This document shows positions 1 to 8,980 of a stretch of DNA of 64,000 nucleotides, piece after piece. Location: contig NC_059094.1 in NCBI RefSeq assembly GCF_020497125.1, forward strand, positions 2,583,733 through 2,647,732. The letters are read 5' to 3'. Every line of letters begins with the position of its first letter. The first letter of the stretch is position 1. The notes under the pieces are model-generated. The model was given only the letters and a program-made list of their open reading frames with translations. It did not search any database and was not told the origin of the DNA. This DNA comes from Mauremys mutica. Lineage: Eukaryota; Chordata; Testudines; Geoemydidae. A program made the translations under genes and the position numbers.

Positions 1-505
1 CAGGGTCCGGGTTAATGGCCGGGGAGGGTTGTTGGGGGATCTCCGTGACGGTGATGAATAGATCCTGGCTGTCGGGGAAACCAGCGTTGTAAGCGCTCTC
101 GCCTGCCTCGTCCTCCACAAACCCTTCCTCATCTTCCCCGTCCGCGAACATCACCGAGGAACTGGCCGTCGACACTGTCCCATCGTCAGAGTCCACGGTC
201 ACTGGTGGGGCAGTGGTGGCAGGCTCCGTAGCGTCCGTTTGCCGCTTTGATTTTTTGGTAGCCTTGTCTGGGGTCCTTGGTTTTCACGCGGCGATGCGTT
301 GCATGACGGCTGTATCCTCTGTCTGGATCATGGCTTTGGAGACCTTCTCGTAGGTCTTTGCATTCCGTTTGTTGGAGCGCAGCTCCGAAAGCACAGACTC
401 CTCGCCCCACACACCGATCAGATCCAAGAGTTCCCGGTCAGTCTATGCCGGGTCCCTCTTTCTATTCAGAGATTACATAAACTCCTCTGCTGGAGAGCTC
501 TGCAT
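1..505 (-). pseudogene. Harbinger Myb/SANT-like DNA-binding protein, exon 1, degraded
   Basis: Read on the minus strand from the ATG at 503-505, this matches the intact Myb/SANT exon of Harbinger-3 (38263-38839) along its length: the N-terminal MQSSPAEE, the trihelix-like DNA-binding segment (SELRSNKRNAKT) and the acidic tail ending in SQDLF. An early in-frame TGA (near 465), a stop in place of a tryptophan, and indels in the middle break the frame. In Harbinger elements this protein helps bring the transposase to the transposon ends and into the nucleus (family knowledge). The second exon would lie left of the window. Confidence 0.75.
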
Positions 506-895
506 TGCTGCCGGTGCTGCTGAGCTCGCCCCGATGTCCAACCACGAAATGAGATTCTAACTGTCCAGACAGGAAAAGGAATTCAAATTTTCCCGGGTCG
601 TTTCCTGTGTGGCTGCTCAGAGCATCGAAGCTCGGACTGCTGTCCAGAGCGTCAACAGAGTGGTGCACTGTGGGATAGCTCCCGGAGCTACTAAGTTCGA
701 TTTGCATCCACACCTAGCCTAATTCGAGCTAGCCATGTCGAATTTAGCGTTACTCCACCTGTCGGGGTGGAGTACCAAATTCGAACTAAAGAGCCCTCTA
801 GTTCGAATTAAATGGCTTCCTAGTGTGGACGGTTGAGCGGTTAGTTCGAATTAACGCTGCTAAATTCGAATTAAAGTCCTAGTGTAGACCAGGCC
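1..895. mobile_element. PIF/Harbinger DNA transposon, copy 1 (one end only)
   Basis: This is the right-hand part of a Harbinger element that begins left of the window. Its outer end reads TAGTGTAGACCAGGCC, the same terminal inverted repeat seen in copies 2 and 3, and is followed by TAA at 896-898, which fits the 3-bp TWA target duplication of PIF/Harbinger. The subterminal 560-890 stretch is full of TTCGAAT/ATTCGAA motifs and holds a short hairpin near 755-775, as in copy 3. It carries a decayed Myb/SANT-like exon on the minus strand. It lies in ERV sequence that resumes after 898. The left partner end cannot be seen. Confidence 0.85.
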
Positions 896-955
896 TAAGA
901 AAGAGGTCCTGGCTGTAGCTGCTGGGATCGTACAAGTATCTGGTAATAACGCCAC

Positions 956-1732
956 TTGTCCAAGATCCACAAACCCGGAAATCCTGGACGCCCCATCATC
1001 TCGGGCATTGGAACTCTCACTGAAGGACTGTCTGGATATGTGGACTCTCTACTCAGACCCTATGCCACCAACACTCCCAGCTATCTCCGAGACACCACTG
1101 ATTTCCTGAGGAAACTACAATGCATTGGTGACCTTCCAGAAAACACCATCCTGGCCACCATGGATGTAGAGGCTCTCTACACAAATATCCCACACACTGA
1201 TGGAATACAAGCTGTCAGGAACAGTATCCCTGATGATGCCACAGCACAACTGGTTGCTGAGCTCTGTGCCTTTATCCTCACACACAACTATTTCAAATTT
1301 GATGACAATATATATCTCCAGATCAGTGGCACCGCTATGGGCACCCGCATGGCCCCACAATATGCCAATATTTTTATGGCTGACCTGGAACAATGCTTCC
1401 TCAGCTTTCGTCCACTCATGTCCCTTCTCTACCTACGCTACATTGATGACATCTTCATCATCTGGACCCATGGGAAGGAGACTCTGGAAAAATTCCACCA
1501 CGATTTCAACAGCTTCCACCCCACCATCAACCTCAGCCTGAACCAATCTACACAGGAGGTCCACTTCCTAGACACCACGGTGCAAATAAGTGATGGTCAC
1601 ATTAACACCACCCTATACCGAAAACCTACCAACCGCTATGCCTACCTTCATGCCTCCTGCTTCCATCCCGGGCACACCACAAGATCCATTGTCTACAGCC
1701 AAGCACTGAGGTACAACCCGCAACTGCTCTAA
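956..1732 (+). pseudogene. PLE-1 reverse transcriptase fragment
   Basis: An open stretch of 258 codons starts at the truncation point. It shows the PLE RT signatures KIHKPGNPGRPIISG (finger motif), TMDVEALYTNIPH (first catalytic Asp region), GTAMGTRMAPQYANIFMADLE (motif B) and YIDDIFIIW (YIDD catalytic box), then FLDTTV and YRKPTNRYAYL. Penelope RTs are related to telomerase RT and prime at DNA ends or nicks. The frame stops at TAA 1730-1732; homologous sequence continues to the endonuclease at 2250 with frame breaks. It is truncated at the N terminus, so it is not functional. Confidence 0.9.
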
Positions 1733-2249
1733 CCCCGCAGACAGAGACCAACACCTACAAAATCTCCACCAAGCATTCTCAAAACTACAGTACCCGCACG
1801 AGGAAATAAGGAAACAGATCAACAGAGCCAGACGTGTACCCAGAAGCCTCCTACTGCAAGACAAACCCAAGAAAGAAACCAACAGGACTCCACTGGCCAT
1901 CACATACAGTCCCCAGCTAAAACCCCTCCAACGCATCATCAGGGATCTACAACCCATCCTGGACAATGATCCCACACTTTCACAGGCCTTGGGTGGCAGG
2001 CCAGTCCTCACCCACAGACAACCTGCCAACCTGAAGCATATTCTCACCAGTAACTGCACACCACACCATAGTAACTCTAGCTCAGGAACCAATCCATGCA
2101 ACAAACCTTGATGCCAACTCTGCCCACATATCTACACCAGCGACACCATCACAGGACCTAACCAGATCAGCCACACCATCACCGGTTCATTCACCTGCAC
2201 GTCCACCAATGTAATATACGCCATCATATGCCAGCAATGCCCCTCTGCT

Positions 2250-2579
2250 ATGTACATCGGCCAAACTGGACAGTCTCTAAGGAAAAGGATAAATGGACAC
2301 AAATCAGATATTAGGAATGGCAATATACAAAAACCTGTAGGAGAACACTTCAACCTCCCTGGACGCACAATAGCAGATCTTAAGGTGGCCATCCTGCAGC
2401 AAAAAAACTTCAGGACCAGACTTCAAAGAGAAACTGCTGAGCTTCAGTTCATCTGCAAATTTGACACCATCAGCTCAGGATTAAACAAAGACTGTGAATG
2501 GCTTGCCAACTACAAAACCAGTTTCTCCTCCCTTGGTTTTCACACCTCAACTGCTAGAACAGGGCCTCATCCTCCCTGA
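2250..2579 (+). pseudogene. PLE-1 GIY-YIG endonuclease domain
   Basis: The frame opens with MYIGQTGQSLRKRINGHK, the second half of the GIY-YIG motif with the Arg helix, followed by DIRNGNIQKPVGEHF. The conserved Glu/His region and the ILQQKNF...RETAELQFICKFDT tail match PLE-2, PLE-3 and PLE-4 here. In PLEs this nuclease nicks the target for reverse transcription. The first part of the domain (a Cys-rich linker with NVIYAI.CQQCPS) lies just upstream at about 2205-2250 in the same reading direction. Separation from the RT frame by stops makes it a relic. Confidence 0.85.
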
Positions 2580-2654
2580 CTGAACTAACCTTGTTATCTC
2601 TAGCTTGCTTCTTGATTGCATATATATACCTGCCCCTGGAAATTTCCACTACTT

Positions 2655-2694
2655 GCATTCGACGAAGTGGGTATTCACCCACGAAAACTCATGC
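2655..2694 (+). ncRNA. Hammerhead-ribozyme-like motif, PLE-1
   Basis: The 40-nt unit has outer stem GCAT/ATGC, a purine-rich core before the hairpin, hairpin GTGGGT-ATTC-ACCCAC, then GAAA and a short linker. It matches the minimal type I hammerhead layout known from Penelope-like elements. Here the core reads TCGACGA instead of CTGACGA and the usual AGCT stem III is AACT, so this copy is probably inactive. Confidence 0.5.
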
Positions 2695-2781
2695 TGCAAA
2701 ACATCTGTTAGTCTATAAGGTGCCACAGGATTCTTTTCTTCTTTTACAGATCCAGACTAACACGGCTACCCCTCTGATACT

Positions 2782-3746
2782 TAACCCCACTTTTGACACC
2801 CCAGATTTTAAGACTGCAGTAGTGGACAGTTTAAAGCCTAAAATGAAAGTGCTTATGGGACCTGTGAATGTGACTAGGGACTATGAGGCCTTAAGGCAAG
2901 AAATTTTTAGGGCTCCCATAATTTTCCAGGTCAGGCAGGAAAAGGTCATAAGGACAGTAGCCTGGAACTGGTCCAGACAATAATCTTTGCTAACAATGGA
3001 CCTCCCAGACCACCAATGGAGATTGGGCTGTAAGGGGCCTGATGTACAATGGAATGATAGAGGTATACGACGGGAAGCAGGTTCAGGCAACAAAGAATAT
3101 GGGGAGGAAGCAGGCATATGACTGAGGGTGGAAGAGAGGGGTTGAGAATAGAGGCATGGAGAAAACTCATGAAGGCAGGGGAACCTAGAGAAAAATGGAA
3201 AGGGAGACCCACAAGTGAGTTATTGCAGAGGTTGATGCTGCTAGAGGCAGGAGTAGATAGCTGATGGGGCTCCCTTAAATTCCATAATGGATTTGGAGCC
3301 ATCAGTACCATCTTATTAGGGATAGCTGGCTCCCCGGACACCCCTTGAAGTAGTGGCCAAACTACTATATGACAAATGGGGGCATCCCATTGTAGGGGCA
3401 ATAAGGGGGAGATTAGGAAAACATACACTCCCCACCATGTTAATTGACACAGGAGCATCAGTATGTGTACTTGGAGAACTATGGCTCCCTGAGATGCTGA
3501 AAATTTAACACAACTAGTATCATACACAGGGAAACAGTGCAAGCAGTCATAACAAAGTCAATTATGACCTGACTAGGGAACTGGGAGTCATGGGTAAAAT
3601 ATTGTGTTCAGGTACAGAATCAGGCTGGAGGTACGGGCAAGGAAGATGGGATATTGGGAATGCTGTACCTTAAAAGGAAAAATTTTGTTGTGGACTTAGC
3701 TAATGGATTTTTATGGGCAAATTCAGTAAGTGTACCTATTTGTTAT
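2782..3746 (+). pseudogene. ERV gag 3' part and protease region, decayed
   Basis: After PLE-1 a short open stretch (to 2983) reads as retroviral Gag-like sequence. Near 3438-3470 is an aspartic protease signature, LIDTGAS, with the catalytic Asp-Thr-Gly triad typical of retroviral protease. Numerous stops separate the parts. The order gag then protease then RT fits the provirus. I see no intact zinc knuckle. Assignment of the first part to gag rests mainly on position; the protease motif is directly visible. Confidence 0.6.
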
Positions 3747-3754
3747 AAATGCCA

Positions 3755-4052
3755 CAGCGGCGGCTCCAGGCACCAGCATGCCAAGCGCGTGCGTAGGGCG
3801 GCAAGCCACGGGGGGCGCTCTGCTGGTCGCCGCAAGGGCAGCAGGCAGGTTGCCTTTGGCAGCATGCCTGCAGAGGGTCCACTGGTCCCGCGGCTTCAGC
3901 GGACCTCCCGCAGGCGTGCCACCGAATCCACGGGACCGGGAACCTCCCGCAGGCAAGCCGCCGAAGGCAACCTGCCTGCCGCCCTTGCGGCAACCAGCAG
4001 AGCGCCCCCCGCGGCTTGCCTTCCCAGGCACGTGCTTGGCATGCTGCCCCTG
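3755..4052. mobile_element. hAT-type MITE, GC-rich, 298 bp
   Basis: A GC-rich segment whose two halves are near-complementary over about 90 bp at each end. Terminal repeats begin CAGCGGCGGCTCC on the left and end GCATGCTGCCCCTG on the right. It is bounded by a perfect 8-bp duplication AAATGCCA at 3747-3754 and 4053-4060, the hallmark of hAT transposition. No coding capacity; reading frames on both strands here are by-products of the palindrome. It interrupts the ERV between protease and RT. Confidence 0.88.
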
Positions 4053-4060
4053 AAATGCCA

Positions 4061-4377
4061 TACACAGATGTACAGCAGTTAAGGCCCCAGAAGGAGGGCA
4101 GTTAAATGATTGGGGCTCATGGGTGGAAATGTTCCCTGAGGTGTGAGTCAAAAATAAATTGGAATGTGGGAAAATTGATGCAGAAGTCCTTGATTAGAGG
4201 AACTGATCTTGCCCCCACAGTGCTAGTATAACAGGAGGCAGAGGAAGGAATAAAAGCAACCATAGAAAGTTTGTTAGAAGGTGGCGTTATTGTACAAATG
4301 ACCCATACTAACAATGCCTCGTTTGACCTGAACGCAAGGGGGATGGGAAGACTTTGAGAATGACAGTGGATTTTACA
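4061..4377 (+). pseudogene. ERV reverse transcriptase, segment 1
   Basis: Degraded sequence between the hAT MITE and PLE-2. It lies where the RT N-terminus should be and is in register with the next RT segment at 5940, across the 13-bp duplication AGTGGATTTTACA made by PLE-2. Several stops are present. The assignment depends on continuity with the flanking RT segments. Confidence 0.55.
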
Positions 4378-4427
4378 AAAAGAACAGGAGTACTTGTGGC
4401 ACCTTAGAGACTAACAAATTTATTTCA

Positions 4428-4467
4428 GGATAAGCTTTCATGGGCTACAGCTCACTTCTTCGGATGC
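4428..4467 (-). ncRNA. Hammerhead-ribozyme-like motif, PLE-2
   Basis: The 40-nt unit contains CCGAAGAA, a hairpin starting GTGAGCTGTAGC, GAAAGCTT and the outer stem GCAT with a decayed partner (ATCC). The hairpin has lost two pairs at its base, so it is probably inactive. It represents the second stem II type (GTGAGC/GCTCAC). Confidence 0.45.
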
Positions 4468-4658
4468 ATAAAGTGGAACATACAGACAGAAGATATTTAT
4501 ACCTACAGAGAACATGAAAAGGTGGAAGTACGCATGCCAACTGTAAGAGTCCAATCAATTGAGATGAGCTATCATCTGCAGGAGAAAAAAAACCTTTGAA
4601 GTGATAATCGAGATGACCTATAGAAGGTGTGAGGAGAACTTAACATGGGGAAATAGAT

Positions 4659-5052
4659 TCAGTTAGTGTAATGACCCAACCATTCCCACTCTCTGTTTAC
4701 ACCTAAATTAATTTTATCTAATTTGCATATTAATTCGAGTTCAGCAGTCTCTATGTGGAGTCTGTTTTTGAAGTTTTTTTGTTGCAAAATTGCCACCTTC
4801 AGGTCTCTCACTGACTGGTTAGAGAGTTTGAAGTGTTCTCCCACTGGTTTTTTTAATGTTATGATTCCTGATGTCAGATTTGTGTCCATTTATTCTTTTG
4901 CGTAGACACTGTCCGGTTTGGCCAATGTACATGGCAGAGGGGCATTGCTGGCACATGATGGCATATATCACGTTGATAGATGTGCAGGTGAATGAGCCCC
5001 TGATGGCATGGCTGATGTGATTAGGTCCTATGATGGTGTCTCTTTGTTGCAA
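4659..5052 (-). pseudogene. PLE-2 GIY-YIG endonuclease domain
   Basis: Two overlapping minus-strand frames (4819-5052 and 4659-4889) cover the domain: SINVIYAIMCQQCPSAMYIG, then QTGQCLRKRINGHKSDIR, then the VGEHFKLSNQSVRDLKVAI tail. A frameshift near 4850-4890 separates them. This is the same domain as in PLE-1 and PLE-4, the nuclease that provides the nick for target-primed reverse transcription in PLEs. Confidence 0.85.
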
Positions 5053-5426
5053 GGATATGTTCCTGGGTTAGTGTTCATGTTGTATGGTGTGTGGTTGTTG
5101 ATGAGTATTTGCTTCAGGTTGGGAGGCTGTCTGTAAGTGAGGACTCGCCTGTCTCCCAAGATCTGTGAGAGTGAGGGATCATCTTTCAGGATAGGTTGTA
5201 GAACTTTGATGATGCACTGGAGAGGTTTTAGTTGGGGGCTGAAGGTGACGGCTAGTGGCATTCTGTTATTTTCTTTGTTGGGCCTGTCCTGTAGTAGGTG
5301 GCTTCTGGGTACTCTTCTGGCTCTGTCAATCTGTTTTTTTCACTTCAGCAGGTGGGTATTGTAGTTTTAAGAATGCTTGTAGGTGTTTATCTCTGTCTGA
5401 GGGATTGGAGCAAATGTGGTTGTATC

Positions 5427-5935
5427 TTAGAGCCTGGCTGTAAACAATGGATCATGTGGTGTGTCCTGGATGGAAGCTGGAGGCATGTAGGTAAGTATAG
5501 TGGTCAGTGGGGTGGTGTTTATGTGACCATCGCTTATTAGCACAGTAGTGTCTAGGAAATGGACCGCTTGTGTGGATTGGTCTAGGCTGAGGTTGATGGT
5601 GGGATGGAAATTGTTAAAATCATGGTGGAATTCATCAAGGGCTTCTTTTCCATGGGTCCAGATGATGAAGATGTCATCAATGTAGCTCAAGTAGAGTAGT
5701 GGAGTTAGGGGACGAGAGCTAAGGAAGCGTTGTTCTAAGTCAGCCATAAAGATGTTGGCATACTGTGGGGCCATGCGAGTACCCATAGCAGTGCCACAGA
5801 CTTGAAGGTATATATTGTCCCCAAATGTGAAATAGTTGTGGGTGAGGACAAAGCCACAAAGTTCAGCCACCAGGTTAGCCGTGATATTATCGGGGATACT
5901 ATTCCTGATGGCTTGTAGTCCATCTTTGTGTGGAA
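5427..5935 (-). pseudogene. PLE-2 reverse transcriptase fragment
   Basis: The minus-strand frame shows NIPHKDGLQAIRNSIPDN, motif B (GTAMGTRMAPQYANIFMADL), the catalytic box YIDDIFIIW and FLDTTVLISDGHINTT. The open frame runs on past 5939 into ERV sequence only by chance. The N-terminal third of the RT, including the first catalytic Asp, is lost through 5' truncation, so it is inactive. Confidence 0.88.
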
Positions 5936-5939
5936 TGTT

Positions 5940-6286
5940 AGTGGATTTTACAGCACTGAATGCAGTAACTCCAGTCTCCACTCTAGTAGTGGCTAAATAC
6001 CAAGAATTAGTTGCCATGGTAGCAGTTGGAGCACAGTGGTGTTCAGTGACAGATTTAGCAAGCACTGTCTTTGCTGTTCCCTTACACCTAGCGTCTGGTA
6101 TAAATTTGGTTTCACCTATAGGGGACAGCAATTCTGTGTCACAAGAGTGCCCCAGAGCTTTCATAACACACCTGCAATTTGTCATGCCCCATGTGGTCAA
6201 AATGTGGGGAAAATTGGCACCTGGCAATCAAAAGAAAGTAGTGTCCTATGTTGATGATATACTTGTGCATGGAACTGATTGGGGGG
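5940..6286 (+). pseudogene. ERV reverse transcriptase, segment 2 (YVDD box)
   Basis: Immediately after the PLE-2 target duplication the retroviral RT resumes. The catalytic box YVDDILVHG is readable at about 6250-6276. Frame changes occur before it. The segment ends where the C-rich repeat and Gypsy-2 begin. Confidence 0.7.
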
Positions 6287-6524
6287 AGCCGAGGCACTGA
6301 CTTCTTTTTCTCGTGGGTGCTCAACCCCCCTCTGCCCCTGCCCTGCCCCCATTCCGACCCCTTCCCCAAAGTCCCTGCCCCAACTCTACCCTATTTCAAC
6401 CCCTTCCCCAAATCCCTGCCCTGGCCCCGCCTCTTCCCTGCCTCCTCCCCGGAGTGTGCCGTGTTCCTGCTCCTCTCCCTTCCTCCCAGAGTGTGCTGGG
6501 AAGCTCTGGGGGGGAAGCGCTGGG
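6287..6524. repeat. C-rich low-complexity repeat fragment
   Basis: A stretch dominated by CCCTGCCC / CCCTTCCCC runs, with no credible reading frame despite being open by composition. It resembles the C-rich interior of the hAT MITE at 49367-50127 and may be a piece of a related non-autonomous element. No terminal repeats or target duplication were found. It abuts Gypsy-2 on its right. Confidence 0.4.
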
Positions 6525-6536
6525 AGTTAGGCAGAG

Positions 6537-7795
6537 TTGCGGATCATCGAAGAATCCCACAGTCAGTGGTCCAGCCCAGTCGTGCTGGTGCCTAAACCTG
6601 ATGGCACCACAAGATTTTGCAACAACTTCCGGCGATTAAACGAAGTATCCCAGTTCGACACGTACCCCATATCTCGCATAGATGAGCTAGTGGACCGTCT
6701 GGGTAATGCCCGGTACTTGACTACTCTAGACTTGACAAAGGGGTACTGGCAGATTCCCCTGCGGAAGACGCAAAGGAAAAGACTGCATTCTCTACACCAG
6801 AGGGTCTTTTTCAATATACTGTCCTCCCTTTTGGACTACATGGGGCCCCAGCTACTTTCCAGTGCCTCATGGACAAGCTATTACGCCTGCATAACAGTTA
6901 TGCTGCTGCCTACTTGGACGATGTGGCCATTAATACCCCAGACTGGGAAACCCACCTAGAGAAGGTAGAGGCAATCCCTGATACCTTCAGGCGAGCTGGC
7001 CTTACAACAAACCCTGCCAAGTGCGCTGTAGGGTTTACGGAGGCCAAATATCTTGGCTACATTGTGGGAAGAGGTCTGGTAAAACCCCAAGTGAACAAGT
7101 TGGAGGCCATCCAAAATTGGCCCCGACCACGTCGCAAGAAACAAGTCCAGGCATTCCTAGGTGTAGTGGGGTATTACCGACGATTTATCCCCCACTTTGC
7201 CACAAGGGCAAGCCCCCTGACAGACCTAGTAAAAGCCTGTGGACCTGATCTGGTAAGATGGTCTGACGCAGCAGAGGAAGCATTCACAAACCTAAGGACT
7301 GCCCTCTGCAATAACCCTCTACTGATAGTCCCTGATTTCACCAAGGAATTTATCCTGCAGACAGATGCATCGGAAGTAGGGTTGGAGGCCATTCTATCAC
7401 AGATGGTCGGGGAGGAGGAACACCCAATTCTCTGCCTCAGTAGGAAACTCCTTCTGAGGGAACAAAAATATGCAGTGGTGGAGAGAGAGAGCCTTGCCGT
7501 AAAATGGGCCATGGAAGCATTGCGCTACTACTTGCTTAGACGCAGATTTGTCCTTGTGACCGACTATGCCCCTCTTCAATGGATGCAGCGGAACAAGGAG
7601 AAGAACACAAGGGTGGCCAAGTGGTTCTTATCCCTCCAACCTTTCCAGTTCCATGTGCAGGGAGCCATCACGGCAATGCTGATGGCTTGTCACGTGTGCA
7701 CTGTCTGGCATCCCAAGCTGCCCAACCCCTTGGTGTTGAGCAGGGGGGAGGGATATGTGACAGACCCAAACCAGTGGGGTGCAGGAGTCTGGTAG
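6537..7795 (+). pseudogene. Gypsy-2 reverse transcriptase-RNase H
   Basis: Two frames (6537-6959 and 6869-7795) join at a frameshift. RT motifs: SPVVLVPKPDG, RFCNNFRRLN, TLDLTKGYWQIPL (first catalytic Asp) and AAYLDDVAI (YLDD box), then the connection PKVNK-type segment with FLGVVGYYRRFIPHFA. RNase H follows with LQTDASEVGLEAILSQ, VVERESLAVKWAMEAL and FVLVTDYAPLQWM. The final Asp region (AMLMACHVC for the usual ADGLSR) is frameshifted. The reading frame reaches the polypurine tract and LTR, so RNase H is the last pol domain. Confidence 0.9.
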
Positions 7796-8101
7796 AGGGC
7801 AAATATACTGGTCACTGGATGAGTAGTTTTCTGTTTCCTGAGTGACCAGAGCAGGGGCTGCACTAGAGTAATCAGGAACCTGCTAGAACCAATTAAGGCA
7901 AACAGGCTGATTAGACAGCTGCAATCCATAGGGCCCTGGGCTGGAACCCGGAGTAGAGGGCAGGCCCAGGTTCCCCCCAAACCTCCCAACTCCTGATCAG
8001 ACACAGGAGGAGTTGACTCAGACTGTGGGGAAGATCACTGAGGTGAGCAAATCTGCCAATAAGTGCAGAACCCACCAAAATAGAGGAGGAACTTTGTCAC
8101 A
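7756..8101 (+). repeat. Gypsy-2 3' LTR (346 bp)
   Basis: It starts TGTGACAGACCC right after the purine tract and ends TTTGTCACA, so its ends are short inverted repeats (TGTGACA/TGTCACA). No second LTR is visible, so the boundary is inferred from the terminal motifs and from the abrupt start of CR1-A at 8102. Confidence 0.65.
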
Positions 8102-8887
8102 AGGGATAGCAGAAACATGGTGGAATAGTAGTCATGACTGGAGTACAGGTATTGAAGACTATGTGCTGTTTAGGAAAGACAGAAATAAAGGCAAAGGTGG
8201 TGGAATATATCCTCTGGGATAGTGCTGGGGTGTGCTACAGACCACCGGGATCTGATTTGGATATGGATAGAGACCTCTTTAATGTTTTTAATGAAGTAAA
8301 CACTAATGGGAATTGTGTGATCATGGGAGATTTTAACTTCCCAGATATAGATTGGAGGACAAGTGCTAGTAGTAATAATAATAGGGCTCAGATTTTTCTG
8401 GATGTGGTAGCTTATGGAATCCTTCACCAAGTAGTTGAAGAACCAACAAGAGGGGATGCCATTTTAGATTTGGTTTTGGTGAGTCGTGAGGACCTCATAG
8501 AAGAAATGGTTGTAGGGGACAACCTTGGTTCGAGTGATCATGAGCTAATTCAGTTCAAACTAGATGGAAGGATAAACAAAAATAGATCTGGGACTAGGGT
8601 TTTTGATTTCAAAAGGGCTAACTTTAAAGAATTAAGGAAATTAGTTAGGGAAGTGGATTGGACTGAAGAACTTGTGGATCTAAAGGCAGAGGAGGCCTGG
8701 AATTACTTCAAGTCAAAGTTGCAGAAACTATCAGAAGCCTGCATCCCAAGAAAGGGGGGAAAATCCTAGGCAGGAGTAGATCAAGCTGAACGAGCAAGCA
8801 TCTCAGAGAGGTGATTAAGAAAAAGCAGAAAGCCTACAAGGAGTGGAAGATGAGAGGAATTAGCAAAGAAAGCTACCTTATTGAGGT

Positions 8888-8980
8888 GAAAGCAGCAAAG
8901 AGTCCTGTGGCACCTTATAGACTAACAGACATTTTGGAGCATGAGCTTTCGTGGGTGAATAGCCACTTCGTCGGATGCAG
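8888..8980 (-). mobile_element. 93-bp PLE-tail insertion (minus strand)
   Basis: Only the last ~93 bp of a PLE is present here, inserted into CR1-A. The CR1-B counterpart lacks it: there TTATTGAGGT runs straight into CAGAACAT. A GAGGT duplication flanks it (8883-8887 and 8981-8985). The insert runs from just upstream of the hammerhead-like motif to the AGGATTC...GCTGCTTTC end. A second insertion of the same unit is at 26677-26770. Confidence 0.85.
8939..8978 (-). ncRNA. Hammerhead-ribozyme-like motif in PLE mini-insertion 1
   Basis: The 40-nt unit retains outer stem GCAT/ATGC, CCGACGAA, GAAA, the AGCT self-complementary stem III and a pyrimidine at the cleavage position. The hairpin has one mismatch (GTGGCT against ACCCAC). 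Confidence 0.45.

Larger units (their letters stand above)
960..2781 (+). mobile_element. Penelope-like element PLE-1 (5'-truncated)
   Basis: The element encodes a Penelope-type reverse transcriptase followed by a GIY-YIG endonuclease, and ends in the turtle PLE tail with a hammerhead-like motif. It is flanked by an imperfect 13-bp duplication: 947-959 TAACGCCACTTGT and 2782-2794 TAACCCCACTTTT (two mismatches). Both flanks read as retroviral sequence, so it was inserted into the ERV. The 5' truncation starts inside the RT domain. The 3' end runs past the hammerhead motif to ACGGCTACCCCTCTGATAC. Confidence 0.9.
4378..5939 (-). mobile_element. Penelope-like element PLE-2 (5'-truncated, minus strand)
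   Basis: The element lies in reverse: its tail (AAAGAACAGGAGTACTTGTG) is at the left and its truncated RT at the right. It is flanked by a perfect 13-bp duplication AGTGGATTTTACA at 4365-4377 and 5940-5952. It belongs to a PLE subfamily with a different tail and hammerhead hairpin from PLE-1. It contains a GIY-YIG domain and part of the RT, both broken. It was inserted into the RT gene of the ERV. Confidence 0.93.
6525..8101 (+). mobile_element. Gypsy-2 LTR retrotransposon, 5'-truncated, with 3' LTR
   Basis: An RT-RNase H polyprotein fragment is followed directly by a purine tract (AGCAGGGGGGAGGGA) and a 346-bp LTR that starts TGTGACA and ends TGTCACA. No integrase lies between RNase H and the LTR, although IN follows RNase H in standard Ty3/Gypsy elements. 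That fits the Gmr1-like group with copia-like order (PR-IN-RT-RH). The 5' half is missing, and CR1-A begins immediately after the LTR. The block lies inside the ERV RT gene. Confidence 0.75.

Noticed and set aside
2946..3542. 198-codon minus-strand frame
   Set aside because: It is antisense to the ERV gag/protease stretch that contains the protease signature on the plus strand; no homology recognised.
3654..4151. Overlapping reading frames of over 100 codons on both strands
   Set aside because: They come from the GC-rich palindromic hAT MITE at 3755-4052; the frames mirror each other and no protein family is visible.
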